From Segniliparus rugosus ATCC BAA-974 (GTDB lineage: Bacteria; Actinomycetota; Actinomycetes; Mycobacteriales; Mycobacteriaceae), in assembly GCF_000185725.2 (NCBI RefSeq), contig NZ_KI391953.1, positions 1,852,750 to 1,916,749 of the forward strand: a stretch of 64,000 nt of DNA. The letters are read 5' to 3'. A program made the position numbers and the translations under genes. This document shows positions 33,642-43,394 of the stretch, in pieces. The notes beneath the pieces are model-generated. The model was not told where the DNA came from. It did not search any database and saw nothing but the letters and a program-made list of their open reading frames with translations. Position 1 is the first letter of the stretch; each line of letters starts with the position of its first letter.

Positions 33642-34061
33642 CTACCGCTCCTCCGTGTGGTCGTGCCCGACCGACCACAGCGCCCGCAGTCGCTCGCCGG
33701 CTTCGAGCGCTCCGATCCGGCACTCGGCGGCTCCTGTCACGAGGTCGAACGCCGCGTCCTGGTCGAGGCCCCTTGGCGCGGGCCTGCGATTGACGTGCAG
33801 GAAGAGGCATGTCCCGACGAACCCCGCGCGCTGGGCGACCTGCCTCTCGAACTCAACCATGAGGAGCGCCGCGAGCAGCGCTCCCGCTTGGTCGAACAAG
33901 TCTCCAGCGCGACGGGACTCCGGGTCGGCGAGGGCGGCTTCGATCGCCGCGTTCTCTTCCGCGGAGCACCAGTACCCGCCGCTGGTGTACATGAGTCCCA
34001 GCGCGACGTCGTCGCGGGTGAGGCGGCGCAATGGGCGGGGAACAGGCACGTCGGTCGTCAT
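33642..34061 (-). CDS. hypothetical protein, 139 residues
   Basis: A soluble protein with RRLTRDDVALGLMYTSGGYW near the start and a central RRAGDLFDQAGALLAAL helix shared in outline with the next gene product. No family is recognised. The ATG overlaps the stop of the ribbon-helix-helix-like gene by 4 bases, and its own stop abuts the next ATG. Confidence 0.6.
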   Translation of the reverse strand: MTTDVPVPRPLRRLTRDDVALGLMYTSGGYWCSAEENAAIEAALADPESRRAGDLFDQAGALLAALLMVEFERQVAQRAGFVGTCLFLHVNRRPAPRGLDQDAAFDLVTGAAECRIGALEAGERLRALWSVGHDHTEER

Positions 34062-34255
34062 GCGAGCCTCTTGAGCAATCCGTCGAATTGGTCGTTCAAC
34101 CTTTGGCAGATCGGCCAGGGGGCCTGCACGAGGCTGTGCGCCTCGTCGAGCACTGCGGAAAGGGCGAACTGATCGGGCGTGCGGCCGCTGAGCCCGGCGG
34201 CCGTTTGGATGTCGTGGAGCTGCTCCTCACTGAGCGTGATCCTCACTTCGGGCAT
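34058..34255 (-). CDS. small ribbon-helix-helix-like protein
   Basis: A 65-residue protein: VRITLSEEQLHDIQTAAGLS, then RTPDQFALSAVLDEAHSL. The short beta strand and two helices match the ribbon-helix-helix fold of CopG/antitoxin-type regulators, although the basic DNA-contact residues are few. It overlaps both neighbours. A toxin partner is not obvious, so a regulatory role is only tentative. Confidence 0.55.
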   Translation of the reverse strand: MPEVRITLSEEQLHDIQTAAGLSGRTPDQFALSAVLDEAHSLVQAPWPICQRLNDQFDGLLKRLA

Positions 34256-34668
34256 GTCGACGCCTCCTCCGGCAGACAGAATGTGACCGCGCCGAGCCCG
34301 TCGTCTCCGGAGCCCGCAACAGCGAGCAGCGGCAGGGGAACGTCGTGCGGTCCTGTCGGCGGGGCGGCGAAGAGCAGCCTGCCCGCGCGATCGGCGGAAC
34401 GTGCCCGCTCGAGGATCTTGTCGGCGGCTGTTTCGAGGATCTGGCCCAGCCTCTCGGCGCTTTGGCCGGCTCCGCTCGCTTCCCAGGCCGTTCGGGTGAA
34501 TGCGGCCCTGTCGCGGAAGCCGAACGGCGCGTCCGCGACCGGGACCAGCTCTCCGGCGGCGATGGCGCGGGCGCGTCTGCCCTGGCCGACGATCCGCCAG
34601 AACTCGTGGTCGAGGCTGGTGTTCTCTTGCTCCACGGCGCTCTCTTTCGCGTCTTCTTGACCGGTCAT
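34243..34668 (-). CDS. DUF6573-like protein
   Basis: A 141-residue protein. The segment RAIAAGELVPVADAPFGFRD followed by AAFTRTAWEA resembles the DUF6573-type pattern (A-x-A-x-G-x-L-V-x-V ... G-F ... x-T-x-x-W) known from plasmids and phages, where members neighbour DNA-metabolism genes. The family call is from memory of the motif. Start ATG overlaps the protease stop (ATGA); the end overlaps the next gene by 13 bases. Confidence 0.55.
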   Translation of the reverse strand: MTGQEDAKESAVEQENTSLDHEFWRIVGQGRRARAIAAGELVPVADAPFGFRDRAAFTRTAWEASGAGQSAERLGQILETAADKILERARSADRAGRLLFAAPPTGPHDVPLPLLAVAGSGDDGLGAVTFCLPEEASTCPK

Positions 34669-35363
34669 TGCTGGGTGATGACGAGTTTCACGCCCCACGC
34701 GCGCAGGTACGGGGCGATGGTCTGCGCCTCGATGGTCCCGGAGCCGTCCGAGGAGCCGGTGCCCCGCACGAGGACACCGAGCGCGTAGACCCCCTTGCCG
34801 TCCGGGGCCGGGACGAACACCGGGCTGCCGCTGTCGCCGTTGGTGTCGTCGGCGCGGAAGAACACCTTGTCGCCGCGCACCTCCGTCACCGGGCCGCAGC
34901 TGAACTGAGTTTTGGCGCCGATCTTGCAGACCTGCTCGCCAGCCGGGAGCGAGCGCGCGTCCTCGGCGGTGAGGATGCCCTCGACGGGTACCCGGCCCCA
35001 CAGGCCCGATCTGACTGGCAGATCGCTCTGGACCGAGATGAGCCCGATGTCCGCGCCCATCACGGTGTCGTCGTTCGCGGCGCGGACGTAGTAGCCGACC
35101 CTGTGCTCCGTGGAGCTGGTGTCGAACTGCGTGACCGGCACGGACGGGCCGTGCGAGCAGTGCCCAGCGGTGAGAATCCCGGGCGTGCCGTCCGAGAGCT
35201 TCACCACGAAGCCCGAGGAGCACTCAAAACGGCCACCAGCGGGATCGTTCTGGAAGATCGAGACCCCCGGCACGACCATGTCAGCGCCCTCGCTCGCCGA
35301 GGCCGCAGGGACAGGAATGAGGATCGCGGCCACGAGGGCGGAGACGAGAGCGCGAGCGATCAT
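34665..35363 (-). CDS. secreted trypsin-like (S1) serine protease
   Basis: A 232-residue exported protease. A signal peptide (about residues 1-23, ending PAASAS) is followed by a chymotrypsin-fold domain with the catalytic triad His68 (ILTAGHCS), Asp105 (GADIGLIS) and Ser178 (TNGDSGSPV). Four cysteines (48, 69, 146, 156) fit two disulphides. There is no obvious propeptide or anchor, so it should be released. It is unlike the subtilisin-type mycosins of ESX systems. As cargo beside ESX-like substrates it may process exported proteins; that link is inferred. Confidence 0.9.
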   Translation of the reverse strand: MIARALVSALVAAILIPVPAASASEGADMVVPGVSIFQNDPAGGRFECSSGFVVKLSDGTPGILTAGHCSHGPSVPVTQFDTSSTEHRVGYYVRAANDDTVMGADIGLISVQSDLPVRSGLWGRVPVEGILTAEDARSLPAGEQVCKIGAKTQFSCGPVTEVRGDKVFFRADDTNGDSGSPVFVPAPDGKGVYALGVLVRGTGSSDGSGTIEAQTIAPYLRAWGVKLVITQQ

Positions 35364-35367
35364 CGCG

Positions 35368-35550
35368 TCACTTGGCCTTGTAGAAGGTCAGAATGACCCG
35401 CCCGTCGTCCTCCGGTGAGGGCTTCCCGTCGAAGTAGATGAAGCCGTCCTCACGGGCCTTGCGCTCGATCACGCTGTCCGCGTAGCGCCTCCCCTCGGCC
35501 ACCACCAGCCAGTCGTACCGCTTGTCACCGGCCAAGACGCTGTCCGCCAT
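35368..35550 (-). CDS. small hypothetical protein, 60 residues
   Basis: A short protein (KRYDWLVVAEGRRYADSVIE, then FIYFDGKPSPEDDGRVILTF). The ATG at 35550 has GAGGAG 7 bases upstream; a TTG at 35565 is less likely. No family is recognised. It is the first gene of the minus-strand cargo array, 4 bases before the protease gene. Confidence 0.6.
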   Translation of the reverse strand: MADSVLAGDKRYDWLVVAEGRRYADSVIERKAREDGFIYFDGKPSPEDDGRVILTFYKAK

Positions 35551-35663
35551 GCGCGTGCTCCTCAAGTCTTCTCGTGGGCCTGTCGGCCTGTCTGGTGTGC
35601 GTGGAAAGCGGGCCGTGCTAGTGGGTCCCGGCTTTTAGGCCGCCGAACCGCGCGAGTGAATCG

Positions 35664-35679
35664 TACTCATCCGTGAGTA
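35664..35679. promoter_or_regulatory. inverted repeat operator candidate TACTCA-N4-TGAGTA
   Basis: Perfect 6-bp half-sites with a 4-bp spacer lie in the 163-bp divergent region between the cargo array and the XRE gene at 35714, 35 bp before the XRE start. A further GTGAGT occurs 10 bp downstream. This position suits autoregulation by that XRE protein and control of the cargo promoter. Confidence 0.5.
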
Positions 35680-35713
35680 TGTTCATGGTGAGTCTCGCTG
35701 ATCTTCTGAGGGG

Positions 35714-35974
35714 ATGTCAAGTGCAGAGGATGAAGACGGCATCGACCTGCGCGCCTTGGGCCACGAGCTGGCGCGCAGGCGAGTCGCGAAGGGATGGAGC
35801 CTCACGGACCTCGTGGGGCACACAGGGATCGCGAAGGCCACGCTGCACCGATACGAGATGGCGCAGACCAACCACACCATCCGGCACCTGGTCAAGATCG
35901 CCCGCGCGCTCGACGTGCCGATCTCGCAAATAGTCTCCGTCCTCGACGAGCCGCCCGCCAGCTCGCAGAACTAA
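35714..35974 (+). CDS. XRE-family HTH regulator
   Basis: An 86-residue single-domain Cro/CI-type protein: LGHELARRRVAKGWSLTDLV, recognition helix GIAKATLHRYEM and the closing helix HLVKIARALDVPIS. It is divergent from the cargo array and overlaps the pentapeptide-repeat gene by one base (TAATG), so it is co-transcribed with that gene. It probably binds the inverted repeat at 35664-35679. Confidence 0.85.
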   Translation: MSSAEDEDGIDLRALGHELARRRVAKGWSLTDLVGHTGIAKATLHRYEMAQTNHTIRHLVKIARALDVPISQIVSVLDEPPASSQN

Positions 35975-37128
35975 TGGATGACTTGACACAGGAACCTGCT
36001 GCGGAAGCCGTGGCGGAAGAACCACTTCGATATGGTGTACGGGGATGGAAGGTATGGGACTGGGAAGGATGGAACTGGCCCGCGTGGCGCAGAGCGGCCG
36101 CGACAGTCGCGGCCATCACCGCGTTCGCGATGTTGCTGGTCTCCCTCATGACTCTCAACGAGACTATTGACCAGAACCGAAGGCAGAACCAGCTCACCCT
36201 TCAGGGGCAAGTCGCTGACCGATTCGCGAAAGCGGTCGACCAGCTCAACTCTCCGTCGCAGGGCGTGCGCCTCGGAGCCGTCTTTGCCCTTCAGAAAATA
36301 GGCCTCGACTCCGAGGACTACGGGACTAACGCGGCGAAGATTCTGATCGCGTTCGTCACGCAGAGCTCCAAACACCCTCCTGCCTGCCCGCTTCAGGCAG
36401 AGCCGGAAGTCGAGGTGCCCAAGCCCTATAACTGGGCATACGGCAGGAGCACGACGCCTGACGACATAGTGGCAGCCGTGCGTGCGGTCGCCTCGTTGTC
36501 GCACTCCGGCGTTCAGCTGGCGGTGTTCCACCCGCCCTCACCAGAGCCCACGCTCAGCGTCGAGTTCAACGACTATCTCAGCCGTGGAGCGCGTACCGGA
36601 GTGTCATGGGACCTGCCCAACTGTTGGCGCGACATCGACCTGTCAGACCTCAACGCCGCGCACAAGGGCTCGCTGCGCGGTTGGAACATATGGGGAGCCG
36701 ACCTCTCTTTCGCGAGATTCGAAGACTCCGACCTGAGCTTCGCCATCCTGGACGGCGCGAAGATGGCGAGCGCCCAGATGAACCGGGCGGTCCTCGAGGG
36801 CGCTTGGTTGATGTATGCGGAGTTGTTCGGAGCCGAATTCGACGGGGCGATAATGCGCGGCGCGCATCTCGAAGGGGCTGACTTGTGTGGCGCGCGCTTC
36901 AAAGGAGCTGTGTTCGCCGGAGTCCATTTCACGGGAGCCGGTTTCAGACCAGCGTCGTTGCGCGGCGCGCATCTCGAAGGGGCAGACTTGCGGGGAGCTG
37001 ATCTGACTGGCGTTGACCTCTCTGAAAGCAACCACGACTCGGAAACGAAGTGGCCCGAAGGCTTCGCCCCGCCTCCGCGCGACGAAGCGGCCAAAAGCGT
37101 CAACTGCCCGCCTATTTTGAGTTGGTGA
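35974..37128 (+). CDS. membrane-anchored pentapeptide-repeat protein
   Basis: A 384-residue protein. A Trp-rich N-terminus is followed by one membrane segment (residues about 41-62), then QLTLQGQVADRFAKAVDQLN and VRLGAVFALQKIGLDS, the linker seen in a large family of bacterial pentapeptide-repeat membrane proteins. About 20 A(D/N)LxG-type repeats span residues about 235-360 and form a right-handed quadrilateral beta helix. The tail ETKWPEGFAPP is typical. The biochemical role is unknown. It lies at the right border of the element, coupled to an XRE gene. Confidence 0.88.
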   Translation: MDDLTQEPAAEAVAEEPLRYGVRGWKVWDWEGWNWPAWRRAAATVAAITAFAMLLVSLMTLNETIDQNRRQNQLTLQGQVADRFAKAVDQLNSPSQGVRLGAVFALQKIGLDSEDYGTNAAKILIAFVTQSSKHPPACPLQAEPEVEVPKPYNWAYGRSTTPDDIVAAVRAVASLSHSGVQLAVFHPPSPEPTLSVEFNDYLSRGARTGVSWDLPNCWRDIDLSDLNAAHKGSLRGWNIWGADLSFARFEDSDLSFAILDGAKMASAQMNRAVLEGAWLMYAELFGAEFDGAIMRGAHLEGADLCGARFKGAVFAGVHFTGAGFRPASLRGAHLEGADLRGADLTGVDLSESNHDSETKWPEGFAPPPRDEAAKSVNCPPILSW

Positions 37129-37358
37129 GTTCTGCGGACGCGGTACGGCGGGGGACAGGTCTTGAGCTCTTGCGCTTCATTGGTCACGGGGCACGGAGTC
37201 CCCGCAGCTCGGACCCTCTTCGCTGTGGTCACACAGTGGTCACACGAGATCTATCGTCGCCTATCGCCAGACATCACGACCTGGGGCGCCGCGAGCACTC
37301 TCAGCTGCGCGAGAATGGGTAAGGTATGGTTCGCCAACGTCAGGCACTACAAACGGGC
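37129..37358. other. right-end spacer of the element
   Basis: 230 bp between the last element gene and attR. I see no gene, promoter or strong hairpin; two short direct GTGGTCACAC repeats (around 37226 and 37235) could be integrase arm-binding sites, which is speculative. Confidence 0.4.
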
Positions 37359-37406
37359 TCCGACTGTTAATCGGACGGTTGCTGGTTCGAGTCCAGCCGG
37401 GGGAGC
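37359..37406 (+). repeat. attachment site repeat, right (attR core)
   Basis: Identical to 9140-9187. Only the tRNA 3' part from the anticodon stem is present, so this is not a functional tRNA but the displaced original end left by integration. Confidence 0.95.
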
Positions 37407-37561
37407 CGAGTTTTCACCCTGACCTGGGCGGAAACGTCGTCTTTCTTCCTCCTTCCCGTTTTCTGCGGGTCTGGTCTGGCCTTCGGCGGCCGCCGAAGGC
37501 GCCGCGCTGGTCCGGCGCGGCCGGGAGAGCTTCGATTCCGACATTCTTGGGTTATAGTAAG

Positions 37562-38092
37562 TATATGGCTCCGCATCTGAGAAAACCCTTGGCAAAAATT
37601 AGCGCTGGCCTGCTCGCCTTCGGCGCGACGGCACTGAGTTTCCCCGCCGCCGCGGTCGCCGACCCGCCGCCGGACTACATCGACGGATACGTCCACTCCA
37701 CGGACGAGTACCCGATTCCCCGCAAGATGCTCCTCACCACGTGCACCGCGGAGCAGCTCCTCGACGCCGCGAAGTTCGAGACTCCGATGGAGTTCGACCG
37801 CTACATCATGGAGTACAAGAAGCACGGCGAAGACCTCGACCAGCGGACGCAGGAGCGGCTCCACTGGTTCTTCTCCCTCCCTCCGGGCGTGACCGGGCCG
37901 CGCCGCGACTTCTCCGAGCATATGGCCGCCACCTTCGGCGACCCGTTGGACGTGCTGTACACCGACTACGCGAAGCTCTTCGTGAACAACAAGGGCGTTG
38001 TGGCGAAGATGGCGGAGAATTGCTCGAAGTACCCGAGGGACGACCAGTCGGCGTGGGATTGGCGAGACGACAGCCCCGTCGCCTACAACTGA
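37562..38092 (+). CDS. small secreted protein, DUF5078-like
   Basis: A 176-residue protein with a signal peptide (LAKISAGLLAFGATALSFPAAA, cleavage near residue 33) and a mature helical domain: EYPIPRKMLLTTCTAEQLLD, RLHWFFSLPPGVTG, and LFVNNKGVVAKMAENC. This pattern fits small mycobacterial secreted proteins of the DUF5078 type, named from memory. Two cysteines probably form a disulphide. It is the first chromosomal gene after the element and lies upstream of lspA. Confidence 0.7.
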   Translation, partial: YMAPHLRKPLAKISAGLLAFGATALSFPAAAVADPPPDYIDGYVHSTDEYPIPRKMLLTTCTAEQLLDAAKFETPMEFDRYIMEYKKHGEDLDQRTQERLHWFFSLPPGVTGPRRDFSEHMAATFGDPLDVLYTDYAKLFVNNKGVVAKMAENCSKYPRDDQSAWDWRDDSPVAYN

Positions 38093-38134
38093 CGCAGCTG
38101 CGGCGTGCGCGCGGCTGCTAAGCTCTGTCCCGCT

Positions 38135-38683
38135 ATGGCCACATCTTCCCCCCAGGCTGAACAAGCCCCGAAGGATCCCAAGTCACGGGTCGCGGCGGTT
38201 CGCCTGTTGTTCGCGGTCGCGTCCCTCGTGGCGCTCGCGGACCTGGCCTCGAAGGCTGCGGCGGTGGCCTACCTCGATCCGGAGCGTCCGGAGCGTCTCC
38301 TCGGCGGCGCGCTCTGGCTGGTGCTGGTGCGCAACTCGGGCGCGGCGTTCTCCATGGCGACGGGGTACACCTGGGTCCTCACCGCGATCGCGGTGGCGGC
38401 GGTCGTGGTGATCGTTCGGATGAGCCGGGCGTTGGGCTCGCTCTGGTGGGCGCTGGGCCTCGGCCTGGTGCTCGGCGGGGCCTTCGGGAACCTGGTGGAC
38501 CGGGTGTTCCGCGCCCCCGCGCCGTTCCGGGGCCAGGTCGTCGACTTTCTCTCGTTGTTCTCGGACCACGGGGAAGGATGGGCGGTGTTCAACCTCGCGG
38601 ACTCGGCCATCGTGTGCGGAGCCGTGCTCATGGTGGCCTTGAGCTTTTTCGGGGTGGAGCATTCGTCTGGGCAAGAGCGTTGA
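38135..38683 (+). CDS. lspA: lipoprotein signal peptidase
   Basis: A 182-residue inner-membrane aspartyl protease (SPase II) with four membrane segments. Catalytic regions are [11 protein letters not shown] and [11 protein letters not shown], each with its active-site Asp, plus [10 protein letters not shown] near residue 70. It cleaves signal peptides of diacylated prolipoproteins, which would include the lipoproteins encoded in this window. The ATG at 38135 follows a short spacer; rluD starts by TTGA overlap with its stop. Confidence 0.95.
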   Translation: MATSSPQAEQAPKDPKSRVAAVRLLFAVASLVALADLASKAAAVAYLDPERPERLLGGALWLVLVRNSGAAFSMATGYTWVLTAIAVAAVVVIVRMSRALGSLWWALGLGLVLGGAFGNLVDRVFRAPAPFRGQVVDFLSLFSDHGEGWAVFNLADSAIVCGAVLMVALSFFGVEHSSGQER

Positions 38684-39627
38684 CCGAGGCTGAGTCCGCG
38701 CTGCGTTCGCTGCCGGTCCCAGAGGGGCTTGCCGGGTTGCGGCTCGACGCGGGCCTCGCGCGTCTGCTCGGGGTCTCAAGGACCAAGGCCGCTGAGCTCG
38801 CCGACGCGGGGCACGCCCTGATCGACGGGAAAGAGGCTGGACGTTCGGACCGGCTCGTGGCGGGAGCCTGGCTGGAGGTGTCCGTCCCCTCGGCCCCGTC
38901 CGCGCCGGTCGAGGAGGACGCGCCCGAGATCATCCCTGGCCTCAACGTCCTTTATTCCGACGAGCACGTCGTGGTGGTGGAGAAGCCCCCGGAGATCGCG
39001 GTGCACCCGTCCGTCGGGTGGAGCGGCCCGACAGTGGTGGGGGGGTTGAAGGCGCTCGGTTTCCACATCGCGACCACCGGGGTGGCCGAGCGGCAGGGCG
39101 TCGTGCAGCGGCTCGACGTCGGCACCTCGGGCGTCATGGTGCTCGCGGCCTCCGAGCACGCCTACACCGTGCTCAAGCGGGCCTTCAAGCACCGCGAGGT
39201 GGAGAAGTGGTACGAGGCGCTGGTCCAAGGCCATCCGGACCCGTCGAGCGGCACGATCGACGCGCCGATCGGCAAACGGCCGGGCCCCGGCTGGCGGTTC
39301 GCGGTCACCACCGAGGGCAGGCACAGCGTCACCCATTACGACACGATCGAGGCCTTCGGCGCGGCGAGCCTGGTCTCGGTCAAGCTGGAGACCGGCCGCA
39401 CCCATCAGATCCGGGTGCATTTCTCCGCGCTGCGCCACCCGTGCTGCGGCGACATGCTGTACGGCGCGGACCCGAAGCTGGCGGCGCGCCTGGGCCTGAG
39501 GCGCCAATGGCTGCACGCCCGCAGGCTCTCCTTCGCGCATCCGGCGGACGGAAAGATCATGCGCTTCGAGTCCGAGCTGCCGCAGGACTTGCAGCACGCG
39601 CTCGGGGTGCTCCGCGATGCCGTCTGA
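38680..39627 (+). CDS. rluD: RluA/RluD-family 23S rRNA pseudouridine synthase
   Basis: A 315-residue enzyme with an N-terminal S4-like RNA-binding domain ([20 protein letters not shown]) and a pseudouridine synthase domain. The catalytic Asp lies in [15 protein letters not shown], and [11 protein letters not shown] is a further signature. It isomerises uridines in large-subunit rRNA. The TTG start overlapping the lspA stop is the only suitable in-frame initiator near the expected N-terminus. Equivalent of Rv1540. Confidence 0.93.
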   Translation: MTEAESALRSLPVPEGLAGLRLDAGLARLLGVSRTKAAELADAGHALIDGKEAGRSDRLVAGAWLEVSVPSAPSAPVEEDAPEIIPGLNVLYSDEHVVVVEKPPEIAVHPSVGWSGPTVVGGLKALGFHIATTGVAERQGVVQRLDVGTSGVMVLAASEHAYTVLKRAFKHREVEKWYEALVQGHPDPSSGTIDAPIGKRPGPGWRFAVTTEGRHSVTHYDTIEAFGAASLVSVKLETGRTHQIRVHFSALRHPCCGDMLYGADPKLAARLGLRRQWLHARRLSFAHPADGKIMRFESELPQDLQHALGVLRDAV

Positions 39628-39794
39628 ACCCATCCGCCACAGGCGTGACGGCTCCGCCAGAGGAGCGGAGCCGAGCGGGGGCCCGACACGCCGCAGCGTC
39701 GTCCGCAAAGACCTCGCGGCTGGGTTTCTCGGCCCGGCGCGGGTAGGCTAGTGCACCTCTCGGACCTTTGCGAAGCCTGACGGAAAGGACGGCC

Positions 39795-42700
39795 GTGGCC
39801 GATTCGTTCGTGCATCTGCACAACCACACCGAATACTCCATGCTGGACGGACACGCCCAGGTCAACGCGATGTTCGAGGAAGCGGCCAGGCTCGGGATGC
39901 CCGCCGTGGGCATGACCGACCACGGGAACATGTGGGGTGCGGCGGAGTTCTACCGGGCGGCGAAGAAGTACGGGGTCAAGCCGATCATCGGCATCGAGGC
40001 GTACCTCGCGCCGTCCTCGCGGTTCTCCACCAAGCGCGAGTTCTGGGGCCAGCCGAGCCAGCGCTCCGACGACGTCTCGGGCTCCGGGGCCTACACGCAT
40101 ATGACCATGGTGGCGAAGGACGCGCAAGGGCTGCACAACCTGATGAAGCTCTCCTCGCTCGCGTCCATCGAGGGGCAGCTGGGCAAGTGGCCCCGGATGG
40201 ACGCGGAGATCCTCGCCGAGCACGGGCGGGGGATCATCGCGACCACCGGCTGCCCGTCCGGCGAGGTGCAGACCAAGCTCCGCCTCGGCCAGTTCGAGGA
40301 GGCATGCGAGGCCGCCGGACGCTTCCAGGAGATCTTCGGCAAAGAGAACTTCTACCTCGAGCTCATGGACCACGGCATCGACATCGAACGCCGGGTCCGC
40401 GAAGACCTCTTGCGCCTCGGCGAGCGGTTGAAGATCCCCCCGCTGGCGACGAACGACTGCCACTACGTGAAGCAGGAGCATGCGCGGGGCCACGAGATCC
40501 TGCTCTGCGTGCAGACCGGCAAGACCATGTCCGACCCCGGCCGGTTCAAGTTCGACGGGGACGGGTACTACCTCAAATCCGCCGAGCTCATGCGCGCCGC
40601 GTGGGACTCGCAGGTGCCGGGGGCCTGCGACAACACGCTGCGCGTCGCCGAGCAGGTGGGCAGCTACGACGAAGTGTGGGAGAAACGCGACCGGATGCCG
40701 GTGTTCCCGGTCCCGGACGGCGAGGACCAGAACTCCTGGCTCGCCAAGGAGGTGGACCGGGGGCTGGAGCGCCGCTTCCCGGACGGGGTGGCCGAGGAGT
40801 ACCGGGCCAGGGCGGCGTTCGAGCTCGACGTCATCAAGCAGAAAGGCTTCCCCTCGTACTTCCTCGTCGTCGGCGACTTGATCGCCTACGCGCGCAGCGT
40901 GGGGATCCGGGTGGGGCCGGGCCGAGGCTCCGCCGCAGGATCGCTCGTCTCCTACGCCCTCGGCATCACGAACCTCGACCCGATCGAGCACGGCCTGCTG
41001 TTCGAGAGGTTCCTCAACCCGGAGCGCCCCTCCGCCCCCGACATCGACATCGACTTCGACGACCGCAGACGCGGCGAGATGATCCGCTACGCCAGCGAGA
41101 AATGGGGCGCGGACCGCGTCGCGCAGGTCATCACGTTCGGCACGATCAAGACGAAAGCCGCGATCAAAGACTCCGCGCGCGTGCTGCACGGCCAGCCCGG
41201 CTTCTCCATCGCCGACCGGATCACCAAGGCGCTGCCCCCGGCGATCATGGCGAAGGACATCCCGCTGTCCGGGATCACCGACCCCGAGCACGAGCGGTAC
41301 AAAGAGGCGGCCGAGATCCGCGAGCTCATCGCGAGCGACCCCGACGTCGCGAAGATCTACGAGACCGCCCTCTCGCTGGAAGGCCTGATCCGCAACGCGG
41401 GCGTGCACGCCTGCGCGATCATCATGTCCAATGAGCCGCTGATCGACACGATCCCGCTGTGGAAGCGCGCGCAGGACGGAGCGATCATCACCGGCTGGGA
41501 CTACCCGTCCTGCGAGGACATCGGCCTGTTGAAGATGGACTTCCTTGGGCTGCGAAACCTCACGGTCATCGGGGACGCCATTGAGAACATCCGCCAGAAC
41601 CGGGGGATCGAGCTGGACCTTGAGACCGTGCCGCTCACCGACCCGGCGACTTTCGCGCTGCTGTCGAGGGGCGAGACCCTCGGCGTGTTCCAGCTCGACG
41701 GCGGCCCGATGCGCGACCTGCTGCGCCGGATGCGCCCGACCGGCTTCGGCGACATCGTCGCCGTCCTGTCGTTGTACCGGCCCGGCCCGATGGGCGTGAA
41801 CGCGCACAACGACTACGCCGACCGCAAGAACGGCCGCCAGCAGATCAAGCCGATCCACCCCGAGCTGGAAGAGCCGCTCAAGGAGATCCTCGCCGAGACC
41901 TACGGCCTCATCGTCTACCAAGAGCAGATCATGTTCATCGCGCAGAAGGTCGCGAGCTACTCGATGGGCAAGGCCGACGCGCTGCGCAAGGCCATGGGCA
42001 AGAAGAAGCTCGAAGTGCTCCAGGCGGAGTACGAGGGCTTCGCGGCGGGCATGCTCGGCAATGGCTTCTCCGAGGCCGCGATCAAGGCGCTCTGGGACAC
42101 CGTGCTGCCCTTCGCGGACTACGCGTTCAACAAGTCGCACGCCGCCTGCTACGGCCTGGTCGCGTACTGGACCGCCTACCTCAAGGCCAACTACCCGGCG
42201 GAGTACATGGCGGCCCTGCTGACCTCGGTGGGCGACGACAAGGACAAGGCGGCCGTTTACCTCGCGGACTGCCGCAAGATGGGCATCACGGTCCTCGCGC
42301 CTGACGTGAACAAGTCCAGGGTGGACTTCGCCGCGGTGGGCGAGGACATCCTGTTCGGGCTCTCCGCGGTGCGCAACGTCGGGGTGGGGCTGGTGGAGTC
42401 GATCATCCGCACGCGCGAAGCCGAGGGCGCGTTCACCAGCTTCTCGGACTATCTCGCCAAGGCGGATATCGCGGCCTGCAACAAGAAAGCGGTGGAGTCG
42501 CTCATCAAAGCGGGTGGCTTCGACGCGCTCGGGCATCCCCGCAAGGGCCTCTACCTGGTGCACGCCGAGGCTGTGGACGCGGTGATGGGCACGAAGAAAG
42601 CCGAGGCGCAAGGCCAGTACGACCTGTTCTCCGATTTCTTCGAGTCGGGGTCGCCCGAGCTCGCGTCCACCTTCGAGACGCAGATCCCAGACGAGGAATG

Positions 42701-43337
42701 GGACATGAAGCAGAAACTCGCTTTGGAGCGGGAGATGCTGGGCCTGTACGTCTCCGGGCACCCTCTCGCGGGTTTAGAGCAGGCGCTCGCGGCGGCGACC
42801 GACGTGTCGATCCGCTCGATCCTCGACGGCGAGGTGAAGGACGGGACGAGCGTGAAAGTCGGCGGCGTGCTCTCCGGGGTGAACCGGCGGGTGAACAAGA
42901 ACGGCGCGCCGTACGCGAGCGCGCAGCTCGAAGACCTCGTCGGCGGCATCGAGGTGTTCTTGTTCCCGCAGAACTACGTGGCGTACGGCGAGGAGTTCGT
43001 CGAGGACACGGTCGTGCTCATCAACGCGCGGGTGAACTTCCGCGACGACCGGATCGCGCTCATCGCGAGCGATGTGAGCCACGTGGAGCTCACCCCGCAG
43101 ACCTCGGCAGGGACGTTGCGCCTCTCGGTCTCGGAGAGCTGGTGCAACCCCGACTCGGTCGGCCAGCTGCGGGAGATCCTCGAACGCAACCCCGGCCCGA
43201 CCCAAGTGCTCCTGGACCTGCACCGCAACGGCAAGTCTCTGTCGTTCCGGCTGGACGAGGCGCTCACGGTGACCCCCTCGCCGGAGCTCTACGGGGATCT
43301 GAAAGCGCTGATCGGCCCGAACTGCCTGGCCAATTAG
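39795..43337 (+). CDS. dnaE1: DNA polymerase III alpha subunit
   Basis: A 1180-residue replicative polymerase. In order: PHP domain ([25 protein letters not shown]), Pol III catalytic core with [20 protein letters not shown] and the catalytic aspartates in [12 protein letters not shown], fingers, a helix-hairpin-helix segment and a C-terminal OB fold ([18 protein letters not shown]). The intact PHP histidines suit the proofreading 3'-5' exonuclease of mycobacterial DnaE1. The GTG at 39795 has GGAAAGGA upstream and begins right at the PHP domain. Length is normal. Confidence 0.98.
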   Translation: MADSFVHLHNHTEYSMLDGHAQVNAMFEEAARLGMPAVGMTDHGNMWGAAEFYRAAKKYGVKPIIGIEAYLAPSSRFSTKREFWGQPSQRSDDVSGSGAYTHMTMVAKDAQGLHNLMKLSSLASIEGQLGKWPRMDAEILAEHGRGIIATTGCPSGEVQTKLRLGQFEEACEAAGRFQEIFGKENFYLELMDHGIDIERRVREDLLRLGERLKIPPLATNDCHYVKQEHARGHEILLCVQTGKTMSDPGRFKFDGDGYYLKSAELMRAAWDSQVPGACDNTLRVAEQVGSYDEVWEKRDRMPVFPVPDGEDQNSWLAKEVDRGLERRFPDGVAEEYRARAAFELDVIKQKGFPSYFLVVGDLIAYARSVGIRVGPGRGSAAGSLVSYALGITNLDPIEHGLLFERFLNPERPSAPDIDIDFDDRRRGEMIRYASEKWGADRVAQVITFGTIKTKAAIKDSARVLHGQPGFSIADRITKALPPAIMAKDIPLSGITDPEHERYKEAAEIRELIASDPDVAKIYETALSLEGLIRNAGVHACAIIMSNEPLIDTIPLWKRAQDGAIITGWDYPSCEDIGLLKMDFLGLRNLTVIGDAIENIRQNRGIELDLETVPLTDPATFALLSRGETLGVFQLDGGPMRDLLRRMRPTGFGDIVAVLSLYRPGPMGVNAHNDYADRKNGRQQIKPIHPELEEPLKEILAETYGLIVYQEQIMFIAQKVASYSMGKADALRKAMGKKKLEVLQAEYEGFAAGMLGNGFSEAAIKALWDTVLPFADYAFNKSHAACYGLVAYWTAYLKANYPAEYMAALLTSVGDDKDKAAVYLADCRKMGITVLAPDVNKSRVDFAAVGEDILFGLSAVRNVGVGLVESIIRTREAEGAFTSFSDYLAKADIAACNKKAVESLIKAGGFDALGHPRKGLYLVHAEAVDAVMGTKKAEAQGQYDLFSDFFESGSPELASTFETQIPDEEWDMKQKLALEREMLGLYVSGHPLAGLEQALAAATDVSIRSILDGEVKDGTSVKVGGVLSGVNRRVNKNGAPYASAQLEDLVGGIEVFLFPQNYVAYGEEFVEDTVVLINARVNFRDDRIALIASDVSHVELTPQTSAGTLRLSVSESWCNPDSVGQLREILERNPGPTQVLLDLHRNGKSLSFRLDEALTVTPSPELYGDLKALIGPNCLAN

Positions 43338-43394
43338 CCTTCGGGGCGCTCAGGCTCCTTGCTGCGCTCTGATCGCCTCTGGTTGAATTGCGGT

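Noticed and set aside
34058..34668. Toxin-antitoxin pair (RHH-like gene with its neighbour)
   Set aside because: The neighbour resembles DUF6573 and the other neighbour is unknown; no RelE, VapC, PemK or similar toxin motif was seen.
20346..35550. A complete ESX secretion locus
   Set aside because: No EccA-E, MycP or EspG-like gene could be recognised; only client-type and lipoprotein genes are present.
37359..37432. Second tRNA-Asn gene at the right end
   Set aside because: Only the sequence from the anticodon stem to the 3' end is present; acceptor 5' strand and D arm are missing, so it is the attR fragment.
39405..42761. 1118-codon open frame on the minus strand
   Set aside because: It is a mirror of dnaE1 codon usage in high-GC DNA; its translation is Arg/Gly/Val/His-rich without any domain, and dnaE1 motifs are intact on the other strand.
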